A stretch of DNA of 10,594 nucleotides, taken from NCBI GenBank assembly GCA_946575275.1, contig CAMNZV010000035.1:1-10594 (forward strand), in the 5' to 3' direction. Made by a program: the position numbers and the translations under genes. Source of the DNA: an uncultured Clostridium sp. (GTDB taxonomy: Bacteria; Bacillota; Clostridia; Clostridiales; Clostridiaceae). The stretch's first letter is position 1. Each line of letters begins with the position of its first letter. Shown here piece after piece: positions 1-6,469 of the stretch. Under the pieces are notes generated by a model, which was given only the letters and a program-made list of their open reading frames with translations, searched no databases and was not told the DNA's origin.

Positions 1-804
1 TTTTTAATTTCTGGATTTTGTTATAGTAAAAAGTCAACATATAAGGAATATATAAATTTGAAAATAAAAAGGATATTAATACCATATATAATATTTGGTA
101 TAATAGATTTATTTCCTAGGTATTTATTCCCACAATTAATTAATGGGAATGAGAGTATTAGTGATTCTATAAAATCAATGTTATTGTATGGAGGAAAGCT
201 TTGGTTTTTATATGCGTTGTTTATTATTTTTATGATTTATCCATTATTTGATAAATATATAAAAAGTAAATACACAGTATTTATAGTTATTTTATGTTTG
301 GTATCATTAGAGTTAATACCAATTACAAATTTATTTTTATTAAAAACAATTATAAAATTCCTTAAGTATTTTATATTGGGAAGTTATATTAGAAAAGTTT
401 ATAATAGCAATTTAAAGGAAAAACTAAGAAAACCACAGATTTTATTGGTTAGCATTTTAACATTCATATTATCTGGTTTTTTACCAAGTATAAGTTATTT
501 AGACTTTATCAAAGGATTGTTAGGGATTATAATGTTATATATAATATGTTGCTTTATATTAAATTATAAAATAAAATATGTTTTAAGTGATTTTGGAAAG
601 TATTCCTTGCAATTGTACTTATTAAATGGATATATGCTAGTTATTGCAAGAGTGTTTTTTGTGAATATATTAAATATTACAGAACCATTTATACTTGTTA
701 GTTTAATATTTATATCCAATGGAATTATTGGTATAGTATTATCAAAATATATTTTAAATAGGTTTAAGTTTACTAAATACATATCAGGAATCCCAATTAA
801 ATAA
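1..804 (+). CDS. Acyltransferase family 3 membrane protein, 5'-truncated by window edge
   Basis: The reading frame is open from base 1, and the first visible residues (FLISGF...YKEYINLKIKRILIPYIIFG) match the conserved early part of the acyltransferase-3 family (PF01757). The TTG at 58 is therefore internal, not the start. About 267 residues are visible, with the stop at 802-804. The missing N-terminus would carry the first membrane helix and the family's usual catalytic His/Arg region. About eight hydrophobic helices follow, including the typical LWFLYALF segment after a short loop. Proteins of this family move acetyl or other acyl groups onto sugars or lipids at the membrane, often to decorate exopolysaccharide, peptidoglycan or teichoic acid. 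The substrate cannot be told here. The gene ends seven bases before a strong terminator, so it is the last gene of its transcript. The family call is confident; the specific role is not known. Confidence 0.85.
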   Translation, partial: FLISGFCYSKKSTYKEYINLKIKRILIPYIIFGIIDLFPRYLFPQLINGNESISDSIKSMLLYGGKLWFLYALFIIFMIYPLFDKYIKSKYTVFIVILCLVSLELIPITNLFLLKTIIKFLKYFILGSYIRKVYNSNLKEKLRKPQILLVSILTFILSGFLPSISYLDFIKGLLGIIMLYIICCFILNYKIKYVLSDFGKYSLQLYLLNGYMLVIARVFFVNILNITEPFILVSLIFISNGIIGIVLSKYILNRFKFTKYISGIPIK

Positions 805-810
805 ATAAAA

Positions 811-855
811 GACTAATATATTGCTTGTTAATTGCAGTATATTAGTCTTTTTTTT
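811..855. terminator. Bidirectional intrinsic terminator between convergent genes
   Basis: The arms at 811-824 and 834-847 pair over 14 bp with one G-U pair around a 9-nt loop. Eight T residues follow at 848-855 on the plus strand. Read from the minus strand, the same hairpin is followed by a T-rich run (complement of 801-810). It can therefore terminate both the acyltransferase gene on the left and the thioredoxin-like gene on the right. Confidence 0.9.
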
Positions 856-868
856 AATGAAAGTGCAA

Positions 869-1216
869 TTAAGTAAAACTTAAAATTTCATCTTCAGTCA
901 TTGAAGAATCACATCGTACCCTTATTTTATTATTTGTTTTAACAATAAATCCAGGAACTGTTGTTATAACATATTTATCTCTAAAGGTGTTAATATGTTT
1001 ATCATAAAAGTCATCACTATCTATATAGTATATGCTTTGTTTAAAATTTTCTTTTATTAAACTTAACTTTTTAGCAAATCTTCGACAATAAGGACAAGTT
1101 TCACGGCCTATATAAATAACAACAAAGTTTTCAGCATTTAATATTTCTTCTGCTTTAGATGATGTAATTTTATTAAAGGATGAGATATCTTTTTCATAGT
1201 CACTTGTTTCAAACAT
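869..1216 (-). CDS. Thioredoxin-fold protein, PedC/BrcD bacteriocin-accessory type
   Basis: This is a 115-residue protein with a thioredoxin-type active site, CPYC at residues 41-44, inside a YIGRETCPYCRRF context. It also has the cis-proline signature TTVPGF (Pro88), followed by a final strand and helix. The length, the IGR-x-TCPYC block and the lack of an export signal match the small PedC/BrcD-like group annotated as bacteriocin transport accessory proteins. Some members of that group help form disulfides in pediocin-type bacteriocins. No bacteriocin structural gene, immunity gene or ABC exporter is seen here, so it may simply be a general cytoplasmic thiol-disulfide oxidoreductase. The start is fixed by a strong AGGAGG site 6-7 nt upstream (complement of about 1223-1228). 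An additional Cys102 lies near the C-terminus. The gene appears monocistronic, with its own promoter and a shared terminator. The fold is certain; the physiological role is inferred. Confidence 0.85.
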   Translation of the reverse strand: MFETSDYEKDISSFNKITSSKAEEILNAENFVVIYIGRETCPYCRRFAKKLSLIKENFKQSIYYIDSDDFYDKHINTFRDKYVITTVPGFIVKTNNKIRVRCDSSMTEDEILSFT

Positions 1217-1236
1217 ATAATTCCTCCTTTTTAATT

Positions 1237-1265
1237 AGTATATCAAAACAAATATATTAATTCAA
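1237..1265 (-). promoter_or_regulatory. Sigma-A-type promoter of the thioredoxin-like gene
   Basis: On the minus strand, TTGAAT (complement of 1260-1265) and TATACT (complement of 1237-1242) are separated by exactly 17 bp. The -10 hexamer is preceded by TGA, an extended -10 (TGn) element. It lies about 20 nt upstream of the gene's start codon, with the ribosome binding site in between. Confidence 0.65.
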
Positions 1266-1371
1266 TGTTGAAGTTTGGTGAAAAAAGTATTAATATAGAC
1301 ATTGTAATAAATTTCAGTTGAGGACATTATAAGTCTTATAAAAATTTATTTGAAAGGTTGGAATACTTAAG

Positions 1372-2760
1372 ATGTCAGAAAATGAATACTTATCTAGAGG
1401 ACTTAAAAATCGTCACATTCAATTATTAGCAATAGGGGGAGCTATTGGAACTGGTTTGTTTCTTGGATCAGGAAGATCTATAAGTCTAGCAGGACCATCA
1501 ATTTTACTTGCATATATTATAACTGGAACAATATGTTTTTTTATAATGAGAGCTCTTGGTGAATTGCTTTTGTCAAATTTAAATTATCATTCCTTTGTAG
1601 ATTTTGTGCAGGATTATTTAGGAGATAGAGCTGCCTTTATTACAGGTTGGACATATTGGTTTTGCTGGGTATCTCTTGCAATGGCTGATATTACAGCGGC
1701 AGGTCTTTATATACAATATTGGTTTCCAAGTATACCACAGTGGTTACCAAGTTTAATAGCCCTTATTATATTAGTAATAATGAATCTTACCTCTGTTAAG
1801 CTATTTGGAGAAATGGAATTTTGGTTTGCACTAATAAAAATTATAGCTATTGTTGGTCTAATTTTAGTTGGAATATTTATGATTATAGTTGGATTTTCAA
1901 CAGAAGAAGGAGTATCAAGCTTTTCAAACCTTTGGAATCATGGAGGATGGTTTCCAAATGGACCTAAGGGATTTATACTATCATTCCAAATGGTTGTATT
2001 TGCATTTACAGGAATTGAACTTGTAGGACTTACAGCAGGGGAAACAGAAAATCCAGAGGTTGTAATACCAAAGGCAATTAATAATATACCAATAAGAATA
2101 ATTATTTTTTATATAGGTGCCTTATTTGTTATTATGAGTATTTATCCATGGAGTGCAATAAGTGCAGATAAAAGTCCTTTTGTGCAAGTGTTTTCTGCAG
2201 TAGGCATAGTTGCAGCGGCAAGTATAGTAAATTTTGTAGTTTTAACTTCAGCAGCATCAGCATGTAACAGTGGTATTTTTAGCACAAGCCGCATGGTTTA
2301 TTCTCTTGCAAATGAAGGCAATGCACCAGAATCAATGAAGAAATTAACAAAACATAAGGTACCATCTAATGCAATATTGTTTTCATCTGTTATTATATTT
2401 ATTGCAGTAATCTTAGACTATATAATGCCAGAGGGTGTTTTTGTACTTATAACTAGTATATCAACATTTTGCTTTATATTTATTTGGGCAATGATAGTTA
2501 TTTGTCATATGAAATATAAAAAGCAAAATCCTAAATTAGCTAGTGAAAGTAAGTTTAAAATGCCATTATATCCAATAGCTAATTATATAATACTTGGATT
2601 TTTTGCTTTTATTATTGTGGTTTTAGCCTTAAATAGCGAAACAAGAATAGCATTATTTTTCACACCTGTTTGGTTTATTGTACTAAGCTTAATTTATAAT
2701 GCACTTAAAAACAAAGCTGAAGAGAATAGTGTAAATTTAAGTAAAGATGTAGAATTATAG
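1372..2760 (+). CDS. cycA: D-serine/D-alanine/glycine permease, CycA-like (APC superfamily)
   Basis: This 462-residue protein belongs to the amino acid transporter (AAT) branch of the APC superfamily. It matches the E. coli CycA pattern as I know it almost end to end. Shared blocks include NRHIQLLAIGGAIGTGLF near residues 13-30, MRALGELLLSNL, TGWTYWFCWV, VKLFGEMEFWFA, LWN-GGWFP, FTGIELVG around 212-219, PIRIIIFY, and NFVVLTSAASACNSGIFSTSR. E. coli CycA is about 470 residues, so this copy looks full length, with about 12 membrane helices. The family imports glycine, D-alanine and D-serine by proton symport across the cytoplasmic membrane. An in-frame stop at 1351-1353 leaves ATG 1372 as the only sensible start. 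Its ribosome binding site is weak (AAAGG some 14 nt upstream). No single promoter stands out in 1266-1371, and no T-box or riboswitch-like leader is visible. The exact substrate range is inferred from similarity. Confidence 0.9.
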   Translation: MSENEYLSRGLKNRHIQLLAIGGAIGTGLFLGSGRSISLAGPSILLAYIITGTICFFIMRALGELLLSNLNYHSFVDFVQDYLGDRAAFITGWTYWFCWVSLAMADITAAGLYIQYWFPSIPQWLPSLIALIILVIMNLTSVKLFGEMEFWFALIKIIAIVGLILVGIFMIIVGFSTEEGVSSFSNLWNHGGWFPNGPKGFILSFQMVVFAFTGIELVGLTAGETENPEVVIPKAINNIPIRIIIFYIGALFVIMSIYPWSAISADKSPFVQVFSAVGIVAAASIVNFVVLTSAASACNSGIFSTSRMVYSLANEGNAPESMKKLTKHKVPSNAILFSSVIIFIAVILDYIMPEGVFVLITSISTFCFIFIWAMIVICHMKYKKQNPKLASESKFKMPLYPIANYIILGFFAFIIVVLALNSETRIALFFTPVWFIVLSLIYNALKNKAEENSVNLSKDVEL

Positions 2761-2788
2761 TAATAAGGTATGCTATTATATATCTATT

Positions 2789-2795
2789 GGGGGTG
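2789..2795 (+). promoter_or_regulatory. Ribosome binding site that selects the TTG start at 2801
   Basis: A GGGGGTG run lies with its G-tract end about 7 nt from TTG 2801. The alternative in-frame GTG at 2795 overlaps this site and would have essentially no spacing, so TTG 2801 is the better start. The resulting protein begins MKISVIIPVYN, exactly where family-2 glycosyltransferases normally begin. Confidence 0.7.
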
Positions 2796-2800
2796 TGGTT

Positions 2801-3784
2801 TTGAAAATTAGTGTTATTATACCGGTATATAATATAGAGAACTATATAGAAGATTGTGTACAAAGCATTATAAATCAAAGCTATAAAGATTTAGAGATAA
2901 TATTAGTAGATGATGGTTCAAGTGATAATTCTCCTTTAATTTGTGATGAATTAGCAAAAAAAGATAATAGAATAAAGGTCATTCATAAAAAAAATGGTGG
3001 GTTAAGCTCTGCAAGAAATGCAGGAATTGAAATAGCTAAAGGTGAGTATTTTGGATTTGTAGATGGTGATGATATAGTAAATTATCAGATGTACGAGTTT
3101 ATGATTAATATTGCCATAAATGAATATGCAGATATTGTTCAATGTGAATATTTGAAATTTTTAAATATATCTGAAATTGTAGATGATATCTATGATAATA
3201 AGGTTACTATATTCAATAATTTGCAGGCTATAAAAAATTTATATAGACCAGAGATTAATGTTTCATCAATTGTAACTTGGAGCAAAATATATAAAAGGGA
3301 TTTGTTTAAGGATATTAGATTTCCATTAGGTAAACTACATGAGGATGAATTTACAACTTATAAACTATTTTATAAGGCTAATAAGATTGCTTATACAAAT
3401 AGAAAGCTATGTTATTATAGACAAACACCAAATAGTATTATGAATTCAAACTTTAATAAAAATAGATTGGATGTATTAGAGGCTTTAGAAGAAAGACTTG
3501 ATTTTATAAATAGTAATTTTAATGACAGTGAGTTAAAGGATTTATCATTAGAAAACTATTTAAACAATTGTATGAATTCATATAATTTATATAAAAATAG
3601 CCATCCAGAGGATAAAGAAACATTGAAAGCTATTCAAAATAGAGTAAAAATTAAACTTAATTTAATTAATAATTGTAGTTTAATAGGAAAAAAGAGAAAC
3701 ATTAGAATTAGACTATTTGCTATAAATCCCAGTATAACAGAAAAAATAAAAAAAGCTGTTGATGTTTTCATAAATAAAGGTTAG
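2801..3784 (+). CDS. Glycosyltransferase family 2 (GT-A fold)
   Basis: With the TTG start the protein has 327 residues. The N-terminal GT-A domain opens with ISVIIPVYN, followed by the nucleotide-sugar motif VDDGSSD (Asp37, Asp38), the GGLSSARNAGI block and DGDD at 88-91, the DxD-type metal site. HEDE at 180-183 fits the usual catalytic-base region, preceded by the common WSKIYKRDLF segment. The remaining C-terminal 120 residues are helical and charged, with no clear membrane helix, so the enzyme probably works at the cytoplasmic face of the membrane. Such enzymes add a sugar from a nucleotide donor during capsule, teichoic acid or exopolysaccharide assembly; donor and acceptor cannot be read here. 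The gene starts 40 nt after the permease with no terminator between, so read-through is possible, though no functional link is evident. A strong terminator follows. No other polysaccharide gene sits beside it. Confidence 0.88.
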   Translation: MKISVIIPVYNIENYIEDCVQSIINQSYKDLEIILVDDGSSDNSPLICDELAKKDNRIKVIHKKNGGLSSARNAGIEIAKGEYFGFVDGDDIVNYQMYEFMINIAINEYADIVQCEYLKFLNISEIVDDIYDNKVTIFNNLQAIKNLYRPEINVSSIVTWSKIYKRDLFKDIRFPLGKLHEDEFTTYKLFYKANKIAYTNRKLCYYRQTPNSIMNSNFNKNRLDVLEALEERLDFINSNFNDSELKDLSLENYLNNCMNSYNLYKNSHPEDKETLKAIQNRVKIKLNLINNCSLIGKKRNIRIRLFAINPSITEKIKKAVDVFINKG

Positions 3785-3814
3785 TTAATTAGGCATGTGA
3801 CTGGTAATGCAGGC

Positions 3815-3864
3815 AGGACTTAAATAAATTAAAAATATTATTTAGTTTATTTAAGTCCTTTTTT
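3815..3864 (+). terminator. Strong intrinsic terminator after the glycosyltransferase gene
   Basis: The arms at 3815-3828 and 3846-3859 pair perfectly over 14 bp. Pairing extends inward through 3829-3833 with 3841-3845 (one G-U pair) to give 19 bp around a 7-nt loop. Six T residues (3859-3864), then an A and more T residues, follow. It separates the permease-glycosyltransferase unit from the phosphoesterase unit. Confidence 0.92.
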
Positions 3865-3906
3865 ATTTTTTGTTAATTAATCAGTGGAAAGACTTCAAAA
3901 TAACAC

Positions 3907-3937
3907 TTGACTTAGAGTTGACTTTAACATTTATAAT
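3907..3937 (+). promoter_or_regulatory. Promoter with 19-bp spacer and dyad, MerR-family type
   Basis: TTGACT (3907-3912) and a perfect TATAAT (3932-3937) are 19 bp apart, too long for efficient unaided use. The spacer region holds an imperfect palindrome, TTAGAGTTGACTTTAA at 3912-3927, with 12 of 16 positions symmetric. This combination is the hallmark of promoters that MerR-family regulators twist into an active form. The dyad resembles operators of the AdhR/NmlR aldehyde-responsive branch as I recall them. No MerR-type gene lies in the window, so any regulator would act from elsewhere. The expected transcript start is just ahead of the ribosome binding site, giving a very short leader of about 14 nt. 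Confidence 0.6.
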
Positions 3938-3957
3938 GAAAAAAAGGAGGTGTTATT

Positions 3958-4887
3958 TTGAAGAAAAAAATAGGCATTGTAGGAATTTTATTAATAATAA
4001 TTGTAGTGGTAGGTAGTCTTTTTTACAAAGGTTCCAAGGAAATTGTAGTTTCAGAAAAATCTGATGCAGATCTTTCCTTTGCAGTGTTATCTGACATTCA
4101 TGGAAATGATGGTAAATTTAAAAATGCTGTTAATGATTTACATAGTATAAATTCTTTTATGGATGCAATGATATTAAATGGAGATACTGTAGATCAGGGA
4201 ACTGATGCACAATATGATAATATGAAAGAAGCACTAAAGGACAATGAAGATAGGTTACCAAATACAATTATTAAAAATGTAGGTAATCACGAATATTATG
4301 ATTATAATGATGATGAAACTTCAAGTGAAGATACCAGAAATCGTGTTAATAGGTATTTGGAGTTTGCAGGAGAGGATAAAACCTATCATGATACATGGAT
4401 AAAAAATTATCATTTCATTTCTCTTGGAACTGATTATATTGGTGAGGAAAGTATACATGAAGCACGTATTTCAGATGAAGAATTTGCATGGCTAAGTGAA
4501 ACTATCAAGGAGAAATATGAAAAGGGAAAACCTATATTTGTATTTTTACATCAGCCAATTGACATGAAATTTTTTAATCTATCAGTTACTGGTGTTGATA
4601 GAAATCAGGAGCTTAAGGATATTTTGCTTCAATACCCAGAGGTTATTTTATTTACCTCACATACCCATTTAACTACAGATGAAGTTGTTGACAATGAACA
4701 TGAAATAACAACTATAAATACTGGATCTGTTAATAATAATTACATAGAAGATACAGGTGAGGAAAGAGGCTTTAAACTTGATAGTTCTATTAGTAATGGT
4801 ATTTATATAGAAGTTCATGGAAATAAGGTTACAGCTAAATCTAGAGATTTTAAAAATAATACATGGATATATACAAGAGTGATATAA
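3958..4887 (+). CDS. Membrane-anchored metallophosphoesterase (calcineurin-like)
   Basis: This 309-residue protein starts at TTG 3958, seven bases after a perfect GGAGG. A short basic N-terminus (MKKK) and one long hydrophobic helix (about 5-22) suggest a signal anchor. No lipobox Cys is present, so it is probably tethered with its domain outside the cell. The remainder carries the metallophosphoesterase metal-ligand set (PF00149) in order: SDIHGN (Asp46, His48), NGDTVDQG (Asp76), GNHE (Asn110, His111), FLHQP (His198) and SHTH (His235, His237; GHxH in many relatives). All expected two-metal-site residues are present, so it should hydrolyse phosphomonoesters or diesters. The substrate, for example nucleotides or cell-surface phosphates, is not determined. 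It is the first gene of a likely operon with the dihydrouridine synthase 32 nt downstream, under the MerR-type promoter. The domain call is certain; location and substrate are inferred. Confidence 0.9.
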   Translation: MKKKIGIVGILLIIIVVVGSLFYKGSKEIVVSEKSDADLSFAVLSDIHGNDGKFKNAVNDLHSINSFMDAMILNGDTVDQGTDAQYDNMKEALKDNEDRLPNTIIKNVGNHEYYDYNDDETSSEDTRNRVNRYLEFAGEDKTYHDTWIKNYHFISLGTDYIGEESIHEARISDEEFAWLSETIKEKYEKGKPIFVFLHQPIDMKFFNLSVTGVDRNQELKDILLQYPEVILFTSHTHLTTDEVVDNEHEITTINTGSVNNNYIEDTGEERGFKLDSSISNGIYIEVHGNKVTAKSRDFKNNTWIYTRVI

Positions 4888-4906
4888 TAGCCTTACAAAT
4901 AAATTT

Positions 4907-4912
4907 AAGGAG
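4907..4912 (+). promoter_or_regulatory. Ribosome binding site fixing the dus start at 4920
   Basis: AAGGAG lies seven bases before ATG 4920. The frame is open further upstream, to 4863 and into the end of the previous gene. Those added residues have no ribosome binding site, and they are not part of the family, whose proteins begin with a sequence like MKYYLAPMEGIT. Confidence 0.85.
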
Positions 4913-4919
4913 TTATTAT

Positions 4920-5840
4920 ATGAAGTATTATTTAGCACCTATGGAGGGCATTACAGGATACATTTATAGAAATGCTTATTATAAGACATTTCACAACATT
5001 GATAAGTATTTCACCCCCTTTATTGTAGCAAATAAAGGGAGAAACCTTAAGGCTAAAGAATTAAGGGATGTATTGCCTGAAAATAATTTACCATACAATG
5101 TTATACCTCAAATTTTAACAAATAATGCAAAAGATTTTATATCTACTGCAAATAAGTTGCAAGATTTAGGTTATGGGGAAGTTAACCTAAATCTTGGATG
5201 CCCTTCAGGGACAGTTGTATCTAAAGGTAAAGGCTCAGGATTTTTAGCAAAGAAAGAGGAACTTAACATATTTTTAGAAGAAATTTTTAAATTAGATAAT
5301 ATTAATATTTCAATTAAAACAAGAATAGGTAAGGATGAACCAGAGGAGTTTTATCAATTATTACAAATATTTAATCAATATCCTATACATGAACTTACAA
5401 TTCATCCTAGAACTCAAAGGGATTATTATAATAATAAGCCTAACATGAATATATTTGCTGAGGCAACTAAAGTATCTATAAATCCAATTTGTTATAATGG
5501 AGATATTTTTAATGTCCATGACTGTATAAATATAAAAAACAGTTTTACAAATATTAAGGCAATAATGCTTGGACGTGGAATTATTTCAAATCCAGGATTA
5601 GTTAACGAGATATTAACAGGTACAAAAATAGATAATAAAACTATTAAAATATTCCATGATGAGATTTTTAATGGATACATAGAGCTTTTAAAAGATGATA
5701 GAAATGTTTTATTTAAAATGAAGGAGATATGGGCATACATGATTAAAAGTTTTAATGATGATAAAAAAGCTTTTAAAAAAATAAAAAAGGCTCAAAAAAT
5801 TATTGAATATAAACAAACTATTTCTGAAATTCTAATATAA
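4920..5840 (+). CDS. tRNA-dihydrouridine synthase family protein
   Basis: This is a 306-residue flavoprotein of the Dus family (PF01207), which uses FMN and NADPH to reduce specific uridines in tRNA to dihydrouridine. The TIM-barrel landmarks are in order: LAPMEGITG at 5-13 (FMN phosphate/isoalloxazine side), PQIL at 63-66, and NLNLGCPSGTVVSKGKGSGF around 89-108 with the catalytic Cys94. They continue with SIKTRIG (Lys133), IHPRTQRDYY (His162), a NGDI segment near 193-196 and a GRGI loop, then a helical C-terminal tRNA-binding part. Length and motifs indicate an intact enzyme. Which uridine position it modifies, and so whether it is DusA, B or C-like, is not clear. It lies 32 nt after the phosphoesterase gene with no terminator between, so the two are probably co-transcribed, and it ends just before a terminator. 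Confidence 0.92.
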   Translation: MKYYLAPMEGITGYIYRNAYYKTFHNIDKYFTPFIVANKGRNLKAKELRDVLPENNLPYNVIPQILTNNAKDFISTANKLQDLGYGEVNLNLGCPSGTVVSKGKGSGFLAKKEELNIFLEEIFKLDNINISIKTRIGKDEPEEFYQLLQIFNQYPIHELTIHPRTQRDYYNNKPNMNIFAEATKVSINPICYNGDIFNVHDCINIKNSFTNIKAIMLGRGIISNPGLVNEILTGTKIDNKTIKIFHDEIFNGYIELLKDDRNVLFKMKEIWAYMIKSFNDDKKAFKKIKKAQKIIEYKQTISEILI

Positions 5841-5841
5841 T

Positions 5842-5882
5842 AAATGCTGTAGTAAGTATAAAAAATTACTACAGCATTTTTT
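5842..5882 (+). terminator. Intrinsic terminator after the dus gene
   Basis: The arms at 5842-5855 and 5866-5879 pair perfectly over 14 bp around a 10-nt loop, and a T run extends to 5882. It starts one base after the stop codon, closing the phosphoesterase-dus unit. Confidence 0.92.
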
Positions 5883-5968
5883 AGTGTCAATATGAATATT
5901 TACTGAATAAGTTAATAAGTAGAGTAGACTAATTATTAAAAATTTATATACAAAAGTGGGAGAAGAAT

Positions 5969-6409
5969 ATGTATGGCATTAATCTAGGCTATTTTAACTG
6001 TATAGGTAATGGTTCTAGTAGAAAAGTTTTTGACTTAGGAAATGGTTATGTAATTAAAAATGCTACTAATCTTGCAGGCATCGAACAAAATTATGAGGAA
6101 TATAATATCTCAGTCTTTGATAATACAGGAATATTTGCAAATGTAATTGAGGCATATGATAAATATAAAATAATTGTTATGGAAAAAGCTAAAAGGGTTA
6201 AGAATATAAAATTTATTTATAAGTGCTACAATGTAAAAAATAGAATAGAATTTATATGTTTACCTGAAATTAATAGTTTATGTGAAAAATATGATTTAGT
6301 TATAAATGATTTGTGTAAAGATAGTAGCTGGGGAATTATTAAAGGTAGGTTAGTAATTATTGATTATGGATTTACTAAAAGGGTAAGAGAAAAATATTAT
6401 CAATCATAG
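5969..6409 (+). CDS. Small protein-kinase-fold protein of unknown function
   Basis: This is a 146-residue protein with no family name that I can assign, but its layout is that of a miniature kinase. There is a glycine-rich loop, IGNGSSRKVF (12-21), and a VIK motif (Lys30, candidate ATP-phosphate lysine). An acidic pair, Glu43-Glu44, follows in QNYEEY (candidate C-helix glutamate), and a hinge-like MEKA is at 71-74. A short helical stretch leads to DSSWGIIKGRLVIIDYG, where Asp132-Tyr-Gly fits the DFG metal-binding motif. In related phage- and plasmid-borne kinase-like proteins this stretch usually reads N-WG before the DYG. Here the Asn is replaced by Ser (Ser119-Ser120), so activity may be reduced or lost. 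At 146 residues it is half the usual kinase size. The start is set by GGGAG six bases before the ATG. No convincing promoter is seen between the preceding terminator and the gene. The partner and function are unknown. Confidence 0.7.
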   Translation: MYGINLGYFNCIGNGSSRKVFDLGNGYVIKNATNLAGIEQNYEEYNISVFDNTGIFANVIEAYDKYKIIVMEKAKRVKNIKFIYKCYNVKNRIEFICLPEINSLCEKYDLVINDLCKDSSWGIIKGRLVIIDYGFTKRVREKYYQS

Positions 6410-6413
6410 AATA

Positions 6414-6469
6414 TTATCATATTTCATATATAAATATAAGAAGGGTGGGATATATATGAAATATGATAA
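6414..6469 (+). repeat. Perfect 19-bp inverted repeat around the sod start
   Basis: The arms 6414-6432 and 6451-6469 are exact reverse complements. The 18-nt loop (6433-6450) contains the ribosome binding site AAGGGTGGGA. The 3' arm contains the ATG at 6456-6458 and the next codons. As RNA this would form a hairpin that buries the start codon while showing the Shine-Dalgarno site in the loop. As DNA it could instead be an operator. There is no T-run after it, so it is not a terminator. Confidence 0.8.

Noticed and set aside
58..60. TTG as a start for the acyltransferase
   Set aside because: The frame is open back to base 1 and the residues before it (FLISGF) belong to the conserved family sequence. 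There is no ribosome binding site ahead of it.
1266..1371. A defined promoter, T-box or riboswitch upstream of the cycA-like gene
   Set aside because: Several weak hexamer pairs (for example 1268-1296 or 1302-1330) match only about four of six positions each. No structured leader with a terminator/antiterminator is present.
2795..2797. GTG as start of the glycosyltransferase
   Set aside because: It overlaps the G-rich ribosome binding site. TTG 2801 has correct spacing and gives the usual MKISVIIPVYN start.
4863..4919. An upstream ATG extension of the dihydrouridine synthase
   Set aside because: The extension overlaps the phosphoesterase gene end and has no ribosome binding site. The ATG at 4920 has AAGGAG at ideal spacing and gives the family-typical N-terminus.
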